Assembly: GCA_020466095.1 (NCBI GenBank) | Contig: CM035807.1 | Span: 19,755,985-19,819,984 of the forward strand | From: Chlorops oryzae | Lineage: Eukaryota > Arthropoda > Insecta > Diptera > Chloropidae | DNA length: 64,000 nt | Reading direction: 5' to 3' | Shown: in pieces, positions 47,101-57,240 of the stretch | How positions within the stretch are numbered: the stretch's first letter is position 1 | Layout: the number at the start of each line of letters is the position of its first letter | Notes under the pieces: generated by a model | Told to the model about the DNA's origin: nothing | The model's database searches: none | The model's input: the letters and a program-made list of their open reading frames with translations, nothing else | Made by a program: the position numbers and the translations under genes

Positions 47101-47598
47101 TTTCTTTACCTTTTAATATTCTTTGTTTCGTTATACTCTCTCCAGAAAATTCCTTGCGATTCGTTTCGAATCAAACCGGTATATTTAAAATGAAGGATAT
47201 ACAAATGATTCGGTAGCAAATCGTGCTTCATTTCAAACATAATTCTATCGGAGTCGCGATAGAAGCTAGTTTTTCTCATTTTCAATATTTCGAGCGGGGC
47301 ACTCTCGGCCCAATATTCGATTAAATTGAAGCGCAGGTCCTTTGAATGCATTATTAGGTATTTGGTTTTGATCTTCGGCTTGATACGAACGTGAACGTCT
47401 CCCGAAAAGGTGTAGCGCAAACTGGGATCCTTCTCCTCCATGGACGTTTCGATGGTTAATGTTGTACATTTCGGGCCAAATGTGTGTGGGCAGGCGAAGA
47501 TGATTCGCATTGCTTAGCCATTGAAGGAACGCAATTACAAGAAACGTGATCAGAAAAAATAATAGTCCAATAATTAATGTTTTTGACTTTGAATCCAT
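44190..47598 (-). pseudogene. M1 aminopeptidase G, catalytic motifs intact but three 1-nt frameshifts
   Basis: Minus-strand exons: 47598-47110, 47032-46874, 46778-46304, 46226-45994, 45602-44445 and 44373-44190. The N-terminus has a strong hydrophobic segment (TLIIGLLFFLITFLVIAFLQ), a signal anchor or signal peptide. Exon 3 keeps QGMENWG, HELAH (46414-46400) and the distal Glu in INEGFA; exon 4 keeps the Tyr of LTYVKSAS. Frame breaks by homology: an extra base near 47460 (exon 1, after PEMYN), a missing base near 45379 and an extra base near 45194 (exon 5). All splice sites look usable and phases otherwise match E. Only 61 residues follow in the last exon, ending CSLCF with no GPI tail. It is either recently dead or affected by sequence indels; an annotation pipeline may well call it a gene. 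Confidence 0.7.
45995..46225 (-). other. Divergent exon 4 of gene G
   Basis: This exon lies between acceptor CGCCCTTAAG and donor AA|GTGAGT. It aligns with exon 4 of E through the Tyr motif and RHIIGENSLRKSLQKFLYN, but its first half is unlike the other genes, with a charged run ([18 protein letters not shown]) where others have the SxRPM segment. The neighbouring 230-bp gap to exon 5 has no feature. Confidence 0.5.
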
Positions 47599-50330
47599 TT
47601 GCCACGGAAAAAAAATTTTTTGTTTGTTTTTTTTTTTTCTTTTCAATTTAATACTTTCGAAATCATGGAAAATTTTTATTTATTTTCTTTTGATTAAGTC
47701 ATCAATGTTAGCTCTGACCAAGGCGTATTTAACAATGTGCTGTTCAATATCAAGTATGTCTTCTTCTTTCTGAAACTAAACTGTCAAACTATATGAATTT
47801 TTTTTAATTTTTAGTTTCTTTACAACAACAAAGCAATGTGTTTGTTTTAGATTTCTTTTCTGGTTGAAGAAGTGATATCACTTTATTAAATACACCTTGG
47901 CTCTGACATTGAGCAGGGCATATTAAAATTAAATAGCTTAATATGCTCTCTGTTTCATATAAAATTTTTATTTTCAAACAATTAAGGGTAGTATAGTCAA
48001 AAAAAGACAAGGTACTAACAAAACATTAGCATGGTTAACTTTTTGGATGAGGTTTCAGAGGTCGCTAAAAAAATGTGCTTGAAGTTTCGTCAAAAAACGG
48101 CGGCGTCTAAAAGAGCTCAAGATAATTTATTTAATTTTTTTTTCAAATAGATTTTCCGATTTGACAATGGTTAACAATTTCTGTATACTTTTTAGGCAGA
48201 AAAAAAAATTGAGGTTTCAATTGATGGTTTTTCGCTAAAATGGCTTCGATGTTTACCGATCAATTGATTCATAATACGCCTTTAAGAGAGCTTCGAAAAC
48301 ATGTTTTTGTATATAAATTTGTTTTTTAATTGACTGAATTTTTGCCTTATGGACAAAATTCTTGAACATTTGCTTTTATGGATTTTAGCGACCTATAAAC
48401 CTTAATGAAAAATTTTGATTTCAATCATACCAAATTTTTTGAAGTACCTTATCTTCCATTTTTAGACGTCGACCGTTTTAGAAATTCATACACTTTTTTT
48501 TACATGACATACATTTCCGACACAAACATAGTTTTTGTATTAAAATGGCTCTGTAAAATACTGAAAGTTGGAATCGGAAAATTTTGAACTGGCTTTAAAG
48601 ATTGTGCAGATATAAACCGTTAAATTTAAAAATTTTTTAAGATCCAATTTTCGATTTTACGACTTTCCAACGTTTTTAGACACGCCTTTTAGAAATAACA
48701 CTATATTTTACGTTGAACCTTAGATAAATACATTTCCCGCAAGACTACTTTTTGACCATTAAAAGAAAGGTATCCTGCAGACCTATTAACCTTTAAGACT
48801 TATATCTCCAGATTTTTGCTTTAGACCTATATCCCTTTTTTCGTTTAAAATTAAGACCACCCTCTTGAAACGCCCACTCTTCCAATTTTAGGAAATCTTA
48901 TCAAAGGCAAGATAGAATCAATTTATACTTATTTACCTCTTTACCTGTTATGGTATTGGGCTTGGATGGCTGGTATTTTTTAAAAATGCAGGGTGAATTT
49001 TTCTCCAGTTACAGGTAGACAGGTAGATCGATTCTGTTCACTTTCGTGTTTTATTGCTTTGTTTACATATTTCATGATTAGTTGATTTGCAATTTTTATT
49101 TGTGGACTGTGGTTAGATTTTTCTGTAGGATTAAGCAATTTTTTATTTTTCTTTGTTGTTTGTTACACAAATTCACATGATATGACAATATGGAAAAATC
49201 ATATTGATGCAAACCAATCACAGGTATACCCGAGAAGTATGCAACATTTTTTTAACTTGCCATTTTTAAGGATGTTGCAGGCACTTGAGCGTATTGAAAC
49301 CCAGCACACTTAATCCTGGTGTAAAAGTCTATTTTCAAGAAATTTTAATGAAGATAGTAGCATACCTCGAACTACAAAAAAATTGTCATGGAAAAATATC
49401 CTTCCACGGGAGCATGTATTGGTTTTAGCAAAATCACCTGAAAAATAATTTTGCAATATTTTCTGAGTAATTTTCTATATAAATGCTTTTGAATGAACAA
49501 TCTATCTTTATAGTTGTCTAAGATATGATTTTTTAAAAATTTTCTCTAAAAAACCCCTTTTTTCAAGGATATTCAAGGACTATAGGGGGTCGAGAGCGAG
49601 AACTTCCCGGAAATTAAATATTTTGCATTTACCTTAACAGCAAAACAACTAAAGTTGAAATCGGCTTCCGGGGCAGAATCACTATGCTTATAGTGCTTTA
49701 CCCTTTTTGTAGCTCTTTAGTCAAATTGGCTCATTTTTTGAATGCCTTGGCGCGTTTATATTTTTGTAAGTGGCAGCCGTTGGCGTGTCATTGTATCATT
49801 TCATTTTGAAGGTTCGAAGTTGATACCATACAATACTACAACCCAGCCGGAAATTTTCTCATAAAGGACAAATTCATTAATTTTTTCATCAAGGATATCA
49901 AGGGGAAAAATTGAGTACTCCTGAATTCCAATGGCATTGTCATCGAATGAAGGTATTATTCGTCGTAATACTAATGGCAATTTCATCGAAAGAAGATGGT
50001 GTTTATCGTAATTTCAATGGCATTGTCAACGATCGACGATGATATAACTTTTTCTCTATCCTTGCGTTTGTTCTTGCTTAGTTATCTGTAATAAAATAAT
50101 CGATAACTTTCGATAGAATATAATAAATGAAAATATATTGCACCTGGTGTAAGTATTTAATGAGCGTATTATACATACCATTTGTATGTGAAGTAAATTT
50201 TAGTGCGTTTGCATCATTGCTTATAAATTAAATTTTTGCTAAATTTTGGACTAAATGGAGAAATGTATCAGTTTAAAACCAAATTTTTTTAGTTTTGCGA
50301 TGAAAATATTATATATATATATTATTGTCA
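47599..50330. other. Intergenic, no gene seen; one degenerate MITE copy
   Basis: About 2.7 kb upstream of gene G. A stretch at about 48570-48695 is a decayed copy of the palindromic MITE found at 59647 and 60328. Other open frames are short and compositionally non-coding. Confidence 0.4.
48570..48695. repeat. Degenerate copy of the palindromic TA-flanked MITE
   Basis: 'ggaaaattttgaactgg', 'ttttttaagatcc', 'ttttacgactttccaacg' and 'tttagacacgcctttt' follow the order of the copies at 59647-59815 and 60328-60496. The outer ends are lost. Confidence 0.55.
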
Positions 50331-50332
50331 AA

Positions 50333-50340
50333 TATCGATA
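50333..50340. promoter_or_regulatory. TATCGATA (DRE-like) promoter motif
   Basis: A perfect palindromic TATCGATA, the DREF-binding element common in fly housekeeping promoters, lies 126 bases before the short ORF at 50466. A second ATTGATAAT follows closely. Regulatory activity is inferred from the motif only. Confidence 0.4.
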
Positions 50341-50465
50341 GTGCTATTGATAATTCGACAACACTAACTCGATACATATTGTGAAAAACTAGTGATGCTT
50401 CTCGAAGTGAACGAAATATATTTCAAGTTTTTTGAATCAAAAAGGCAAGTAACTAAGAAGTAAAT

Positions 50466-50600
50466 ATGAATCCAGGTTTCAGCAGGAGCAAAATAAAAAG
50501 ATTCACAGCAAAAGAATACCGAAAGTTCGCGGACGTGAACAGGAAGTCAAAAAAGAAGAACCTTGTGGATCCTCACAATATTTTTTTATATAAGCCGTAA
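50466..50600 (+). CDS. Short ORF or first coding exon, 44 residues, lysine-rich
   Basis: ATG in context AAATATG opens a 44-residue basic frame (MNPGFSRSKIKRFTAKEYRK ... NIFLYKP) ended by TAA; the stop overlaps a good donor, CC|GTAAGC (GT at 50597). It could therefore be a first coding exon with phase 2. No downstream exon with a matching acceptor was found, and I recognise no family. Support is the DRE-like motif upstream and the donor; the call is tentative. Confidence 0.3.
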   Translation: MNPGFSRSKIKRFTAKEYRKFADVNRKSKKKNLVDPHNIFLYKP

Positions 50601-50986
50601 GCAATTTTTTAGATAGCACAAGAAAATTCAATTTTTTTTTTTATTTTATGAACCGTAAGGAGTTTTTTAATGATATTTGTGACTCGTTTTTTACAAATCG
50701 ATCAAGTCTGAATTATAATTAAGTTCTTTAATATGTGAACAAACGACTGAGAAACAAAAATATAAAAAAAAAAACGTAAGAAAAAACAAACCAAACCATG
50801 TTTCATTTACAAAACAGGAGGTATTGATACGATGGAGTAGATCTACTCCACTTTTGATGACCAACTCGTGACATATACTCTTATTACGGCCAATGCCGCT
50901 TGTGTGTAAATTTCATTAGAAAGTTGGTGTATAATCAGGAAATCATTGATTGTTTCACCGGGACATTTCCTGCTGGGAAGTGACAC

Positions 50987-51150
50987 TCAATTTTTTTTTT
51001 TAATTTGCTTGTTGGTTTGATAAGAATACATAAGAGCGAAAACGACAGAGAGAATAGTCGAAATGAGTGCGACTGAAAACGACTGATAGCTGTGGTGAGT
51101 TGAAATTTGTTCATGACTGTGTGTTAATGACACTGCCATTGTACGTACAC
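50987..51150. other. Non-coding DNA before the hAT-type MITE
   Basis: A minus-strand open frame of 79 codons exists here but has low-complexity composition and no family signature. I do not support a gene. Confidence 0.3.
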
Positions 51151-51510
51151 CAGGGATGAAAAATGAGAATTTCCAAATGTACCTAATTTTACAAAAAATG
51201 TACCTTTTTAGGTACCAATGTACCATTAGCCATTTATCGTTTTATAAAAAATTGTGTATTAAAAACTTAACATTCATTCAGTATATCAACAAAGGTAAAA
51301 AAAATGTTAAAAAGAGTTGACATTACTGGGTAGCTGTCAGACAAATTTTCTTAAAGCAAATAAACATAATAATAATATTGCAATTAACCACTTGTTACTA
51401 ACACATTCTTTTGGTTTAGTGACCGGAAAATTTTTTGAAAAACACTTAATGTAACTTTGAAGTCAAAAAGGGCCGAAAACGGTACAATTGTACCTACTTT
51501 TTCATCCCTG
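51151..51510. mobile_element. hAT-type MITE with 8-bp target duplication
   Basis: It begins 'cagggatgaaaaatga' and ends 'actttttcatccctg', inverted termini. Flanks are ACGTACAC on the left (51143-51150) and ACATACAC on the right (51511-51518), an 8-bp target duplication with one mismatch. Subterminal 'ggtac/gtacc' motifs repeat within each end. Terminal CAGGG plus an 8-bp duplication is diagnostic of hAT elements; at 360 bp with no ORF it is non-autonomous. Confidence 0.88.
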
Positions 51511-51699
51511 ACATACACGCGCTTTGGTGAAACTCTATTTTTTATTGTGGCTGTATTGCTTATGTTGAATGTCCAATCTGTGTGGTGAAAGTCCATGTTC
51601 CATACAATTTTTCCAGCTCCCCTCACCCGTCTCGTTGATTTTTTCCCGCCATAGCCAAGTGTCACTTGTAGTATTGTATGGTTGATACAATTGTATACA

Positions 51700-52228
51700 C
51701 AATGGCAGCGCTGACGTTTAGTTTTGATTGGACTTTTGAGCTGAGGGTGTGTTTTCGCGCGTGGTTATTGTGTTTATGTTATACGATAAGCATCAGCTGC
51801 CTGCGTTTTTCAATGAAATCGATGAAACAGTCGGACTCGGCGGCAAAATGCATATAAAACGAGCAAAAACCATCAAAGAAAAGAGTTTGAAGAAACCGTG
51901 CGGAGTTAGCTTGAGGTGACATTAAGTGCAATCAAGGCGCACCCAATTCAATCTTCGAATGCACAAACTTGTTTTATTGTGCCAAAATAATCTAAAGCAA
52001 ACACAAAAAACAACAACAAAACAAAAAAGGCAGACACGGCGCCGCGCTGAAGTGAATGTCAGTCAGCCAGTAACAATTTTTGCGGCAAAACTAAAAGAAG
52101 AAAAAAATCGAAATAAAAACATTGCAACCGCCGAGGAAATGTGAAACACAAAAAATATAATAAGTAAAAAAAATTGTTTCTAAAGTGCTGTAAAAACGCG
52201 TAAATTTTTACGTCCGTTAATTTGAAAA
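51700..52228 (+). promoter_or_regulatory. Probable 5' leader / promoter region of gene H
   Basis: The region has a TATAAAA at about 51853-51859 and then a CAA/AAC-rich leader typical of long fly 5' UTRs. It contains an upstream open frame (51926-52144, 72 codons) of leader-like composition (glutamine, lysine and threonine rich). The transcription start is not resolved. Confidence 0.4.
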
Positions 52229-52627
52229 ATGTGCGGCACTTGGAATTTTCCGAATTGCAATCGAGGAGTGAAAAAATTGCATGAAAAACAATTCCCACAC
52301 TGTGGATTTAAGCGAGAGGAAACGGAAATTGAGCCAGACCATCAGTTTCCTGTAACCAATGAGACTAATTACAAAGCCAAAGCCGTCATAATGCAGAAGG
52401 ATAATTTACAATACTTGTGTCCGATTACAAAAGCCGGCTGCACAAAGAATATTTTTATCGGATCACGAAAAGCGTTTAAGGAGTCGCTGCTGATTAGCAA
52501 TGAAACTCCATCGAGCATGCATTGTTTACCAATTCGCCCTGCAAGTTTTGGCGTTCTTATTGTTGTTGTCTCCAATGCCTACATCCTCGCACAATTGCAA
52601 ACATTTGCACCCAAGGCACACGAAGTA
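52229..52627 (+). CDS. Probable first coding exon of an unrecognised gene (H)
   Basis: ATG 52229 (context AAAAATGTG) opens 133 codons ending at a strong donor, GAA|GTAAGC (GT at 52628); read-through would stop two codons later. The translation is cysteine-containing near the start (MCGTWNFPNCNRGVK, FPHCGFKREE), has YLCPITKAGCTKN in the middle and a hydrophobic segment FGVLIVVVSNAYILAQL near residues 107-123, possibly membrane-spanning. Codon use looks coding. I recognise no family. No following exon is visible in the next 11.4 kb, implying a long first intron or a model that needs transcript data. Confidence 0.5.
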
Positions 52628-52636
52628 AGCATTTAG

Positions 52637-53144
52637 ATATTAAATGCCTTTAAGCTACATAAATGTTAGGGATTTCAATACATAGTAAATCCTTCATTAA
52701 ATTATAAGTAGGCACAATTTTGCAACGAGGAAGCATGACTGAATTAGTTGAAGGGTGGCTAATTAAAATTTATGGGATTTAATACAGTGACCTTCTTGAA
52801 TATAAGTAGGCAACAATTTGCATATAGAAGATGATGAATCTATTGAAGGGTGGCTATTACGTTTTAATTGACTACACTCGAAAAAATCCTTAGAAAAAAC
52901 TACGAGCTCCAAGTGCAATTAATCTTAGAATGTAAGACTCCTGCATTATTAATTAATATAAGAAAAAAATAACTACCCTATATAAGGCCTTTAAAAAGCT
53001 AAAAATGTTGGAAAAGTTTTTGAAAATATCCAAAAACCGAGTCAGCTAGATCAAATATCATCATGTATTTATTGAAAAATAATTAGAATTTCTAATATCG
53101 ATAGACTGATATAATATTGTACCTGAAATCATATCTTTTGGACC
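52637..53144. other. Start of the long non-coding stretch after exon H
   Basis: Two similar short units occur at about 52710-52745 and 52800-52865 ('gtaggca(a)caatttgca' ... 'ttgaagggtggctaatta'), a small tandem duplication of roughly 90 bp. No coding exon is seen. Confidence 0.4.
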
Positions 53145-53335
53145 AGAGTTTTGGACCAAAAACCCAAAAACTCCGAAAAATTCATGACGTCCGATTTCGA
53201 TGAAAATTTATATACTTAGGTATAGAATAAGTGAAAAATTCTAAGAACTTTGGCGCAAAATTTTTTCAAAAACTGATTAAAACTACTCCTTTTTGTACCG
53301 GTTTTGAACTATACCCTAACTAGACTCGCAGTGCA
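53145..53335 (+). repeat. Dispersed repeat, second copy of 18281-18455
   Basis: 'ttttggaccaaaaacccaaa', 'cgatttcgatgaaaatttat' and 'agaataagtgaaaaattcta' recur in the order and orientation of 18281-18455, ending again at 'aactagactcg'. Confidence 0.7.
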
Positions 53336-56300
53336 AGCTTGCTTCTGACATTCAATGGAATTGAAAATTTTAAATAAATCTTCCTCATTCAGTGATGAAT
53401 TGAATTAGGAGGAGTCTTGATGGATGCGAAATGAAATGAAAATTTTTTAAGTCAACTTCTTTTTTAATCATGAGGAAAACTTTCATCGTCAAAGATTTTT
53501 CGAAATTTGAAGACAAAGAGATGTTTCAAGATGATTGCTGTTTCAATGAAAAATGGGAAGAAAATTACATTCATAAATTCTGAGAATTCGAAAGCCATTA
53601 CATAGATGGAATTAAATCTATTCCTCTGTGAAACATTACTGTCAAAGTAAAATTTTACTCTATGGTGAATAGGTAAACGGGACAGTGTGAATGCATCATC
53701 GTTTTCTCGCTCTCATCTTTATTACCTTCATCAATTTCAATGTCCATACTCTACGGATTGGCTTTGTTGTTCAATGTCCCTTAAAGAGTACTCAGTAATT
53801 AGGCAAGCCATCGTCTTGAGTCTCTTTATTTGTGGAACAATTTATTTATTTTTAGAAAAAAATTTGTAGGTATATTTGAAGGACGTCCTTAACGATGGCA
53901 ATCTTATGTTATTTAAAAACGCCTTTCCATCTTAACGAACTCGATTATTACCTTCCTCGTTTGTCACTTATCGAAAACGCCTGTTGCTTCCAATGAAGAA
54001 GTGAAAAATTATAGAGACATTTGCTTTTGTTGAATTATGAATGGGATGGAATTTCAAAGGGATAAGTGCCTTTGAAGAGAAGGATTTATACCAATTATTT
54101 GAGAAAAAAAATCTCTGAGTTAATCTTAACTTTGCTGTGACCTGTCCTTATTGAGAAAGTGGAAGATACTTACGAAGATTTTAAAATAAAATATTTAAAA
54201 AAAAAGAAGTCAAAAACGAACTAACTACCTTTGAAGAGCTATTTTTCGTTTTGCACGAACTTGTGCCGCTAACGAACCATTTTCCTCCGTTTCACTTATA
54301 ATGGGTAGCTCTAGCTGACCTTAAAATACGCCTACAAGCTCTCCTATCCTGAACTACCTCATTTGTTAATAAACCTATTGTTGACCTAATTATGTCATCT
54401 GACTAACCCATGAATTCTCTTTCCTACACCTTGTCCTAACACCCTGTTCCACCACTACTGACAATGCCCTTTTAACTGGATTTGATTCGGGTCGTTTGGG
54501 ATATGACAATACCAGCTTAATCTGTTCATTTCGAATTATTCTATAATTGGACTTTTAATTTTAAACTTCCTCGAATAAAGGAAGCCATTATGGTTCAGAA
54601 GGATAAATTATTACATTAAAAAAAGAATCTTCAGTAGAAAGTACGACTAAGCTCTATCGAAACCTCTATTATAACTTTCGTTAACCAGTTCATTACCTTG
54701 TAGCAACGATTTTCTTTCTTCAAAGACAAAGAGGCTTGTCATTGATTTCAAGAATAAAATTGTTTATTCAAAATTTCATGTTTGGTGCCAAAATATATCT
54801 GATTGTAAAAAAGTTTGTACAAAAAAAAAATTTGTTCTCATGCAAAAAGATTGAGTGAGTTTAATATGATAATAAAATGACTCTTTATTTTGATCCCTAT
54901 TTTGGGAGGTGGACTTTCTGAAAGAGATCCTACAAGCAGATGAAATTGATGAACTAAAGAGGCGACAATTGAGGAAGCTTCTAATTCATTCTGGGTGAAG
55001 CAAAAATTTCTGTGTTCTCGAACATACTACGATGGGCAGAATGTCCTGGAAATCACTGCAATCATTTTAAGAAAGTAAAGAAATTAGAATTCAGTACGAT
55101 CGCCCTTCCCCACATCAATCAAACGTCATTTTATCTTCACAATATTTTCAGTACATATTACAATGTTCATGAAACTAAATCCGCATTCAAGAAAATCATC
55201 AATGTATGTTCGAAAAAAATTTTTTTTCCACGAATTTTAAACCCTTATACATTTTAAATGCCGAAATTCTTTGAATAAATTTTTTAATATTTTTTACTGC
55301 TCACTTAATCGCTTCAAAAATATTCTGAAGTTGGCTGCAAACATATTTCTATTTTTTCCATTTTTATTTTATTTTATTTTTGTATATGTAGTAAGTAGAT
55401 TGAAACTCTTCAGGGGCGTACACACCTTCTGAGAATTGAATTCTTGAACCGTTGCTACTTAACATGAGTTCTTTAGACTAAACGTCTCAATTTTATATTT
55501 TGAATGCATTCAAGTGATTTCGTTCAAGAAGTCTAACCAAGGGCTTAATGGCCCATGCCTTCACTTCTTTTTGAAACGAAATTTTAAATCTTCTTTAGTT
55601 TTGAACTAAAAATAAATTATATTTCCCTTCATCATAGCCTAGATTACGCCCTTCAGTCTAACACATATGTATGTATAAAGTGTCATGAGATGTTTTTTCT
55701 TCCCCAGCCTCAGTGGATTATATTATAGTTATTAGTTTCTTATAACCATAAGAACGGAATGTAAATTGACCTTGGCGTGTAAATTATTCAGAAGCTGGGG
55801 CGCATTACGGCTTTCTTATGTTTGTTTTTTCCTTGTTAACGTTCACAAAAGAACAAATCACCAAAGACTTGACCTTTTCGATGCAGTGCTCTTGAAAATT
55901 CAAATTTATGGTAATTCAAACCGTTCAGAATATCACACAAAAACAACAAAAAAATGAATGGATTTATTATCCCAAAGCTTCGTCATTGGAGAATTCTGTC
56001 TCAAACGATTAATCAGTTGTGATATACGCATCTTCATTCTCCTTACCAAATAATAATTTCTTACGTTTAACGAATTTCTATGTGAAATGAAGGTTATGCT
56101 ATCAATTTCAAACTTTCTTGGGGGTTGTAAGTAAATTTATATGCAACGAATGTTGAAAGTTGATTTATGCTGTAGGTACACTTACAGGTCCTGATGGATT
56201 AACACAAACAAGAGATCAACTTGAGAAAGGTATCTGACAGATAGATAGATGCGTAGATAGAATTCGCAACTCAAAAGTTATTTTTGTTATAAAAATAAAC

Positions 56301-56479
56301 GAGCGTGGCTGAATAAAATGAAGAGAAAAAGAATTAGAATGGGGCATGGAAGCAAGTAGGATATTTCAGTTGTCCATTTTGAGTTCGAATTTGCACCTTA
56401 AAAAATTCTTTCTTCTAATGAAAAAAATTTTCCAAAACAAATTTTTGATACGAAGAATATATGGAATAAATAATTTCCA
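53336..56479. other. Long AT-rich non-coding stretch
   Basis: About 3.1 kb. Open frames are short and compositionally non-coding. No repeat shared within the window and no RNA gene was recognised. It is probably intronic to gene H. Confidence 0.4.
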
Positions 56480-56495
56480 CCGCCAAATATGAAGT

Positions 56496-56891
56496 AAGCC
56501 TCTTTGTTTCTCTCTTAGTCTCAGTCTCTGCTTTTCTTTCGCTCTCTTTCTCCTTCCATATCTTTATCTCTTCTTCCTCTCTCTTTTCCCTTCCTCTCTT
56601 TTACTGTCCTTCTTTTCCTCTCTTCTTCCACCTTCTCACCTTCGCTCTCCCTTTCTCATTCTTTCACACTCTCTCGTTTTTTGCGCCCTTTCCATATTCC
56701 TTTCTCTTTTGCACACTTCATTTTTCTCTCTCTCTCAATTGCTCCCTTTCTCTTGCTCTCTCTCGCTCTTTAGCTCTCTCTCTCTCAATATATATTTCCC
56801 TCCCTCTCCCCCACTCTCTCTCTCAATATACCAATATACAATATATATTTCCCTTTCCCTTTCTCTTCTCTTCTCTTCTCTCTCTCTCTCA

Positions 56892-56956
<65 letters not shown>

Positions 56957-57092
56957 ATCTTATATACATATTTATTTATGATTCTCTCTTTCTCCCTCCC
57001 ATTCTCAATTTTTTTCTTTGTCTATTTCTTTCTCTATCTCTCCTATCTCCTATCTCCATCTCTCTCTATTTCTCTCTCTCTCTCTCTCTTTC

Positions 57093-57144
<52 letters not shown>

Positions 57145-57240
57145 CATCTCTCTCTCTGTCTCTCTCTATCTCTATCTCCATCTCTCTCTATCTCCATCTC
57201 TCTCTCTCTTTCTCTATCTCTCTCTGTCTCTCTACCTATA
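56496..57240 (+). repeat. (CT)n polypyrimidine microsatellite block
   Basis: About 745 bases are almost entirely C and T, with pure (CT)n around 56876-56950 and 57101-57138, interspersed with 'ctat', 'ccat' and 'cgct' variants and two (A)TATA islands. The serine/leucine-rich open frames over it are artefacts of the repeat. Confidence 0.95.

Noticed and set aside
47266..47646. Single 126-codon frame at the 5' end of gene G as its complete exon 1
   Set aside because: Only its first about 50 residues match the family; the rest of exon 1 is in the other frame, so the stretch is part of a frameshifted exon.
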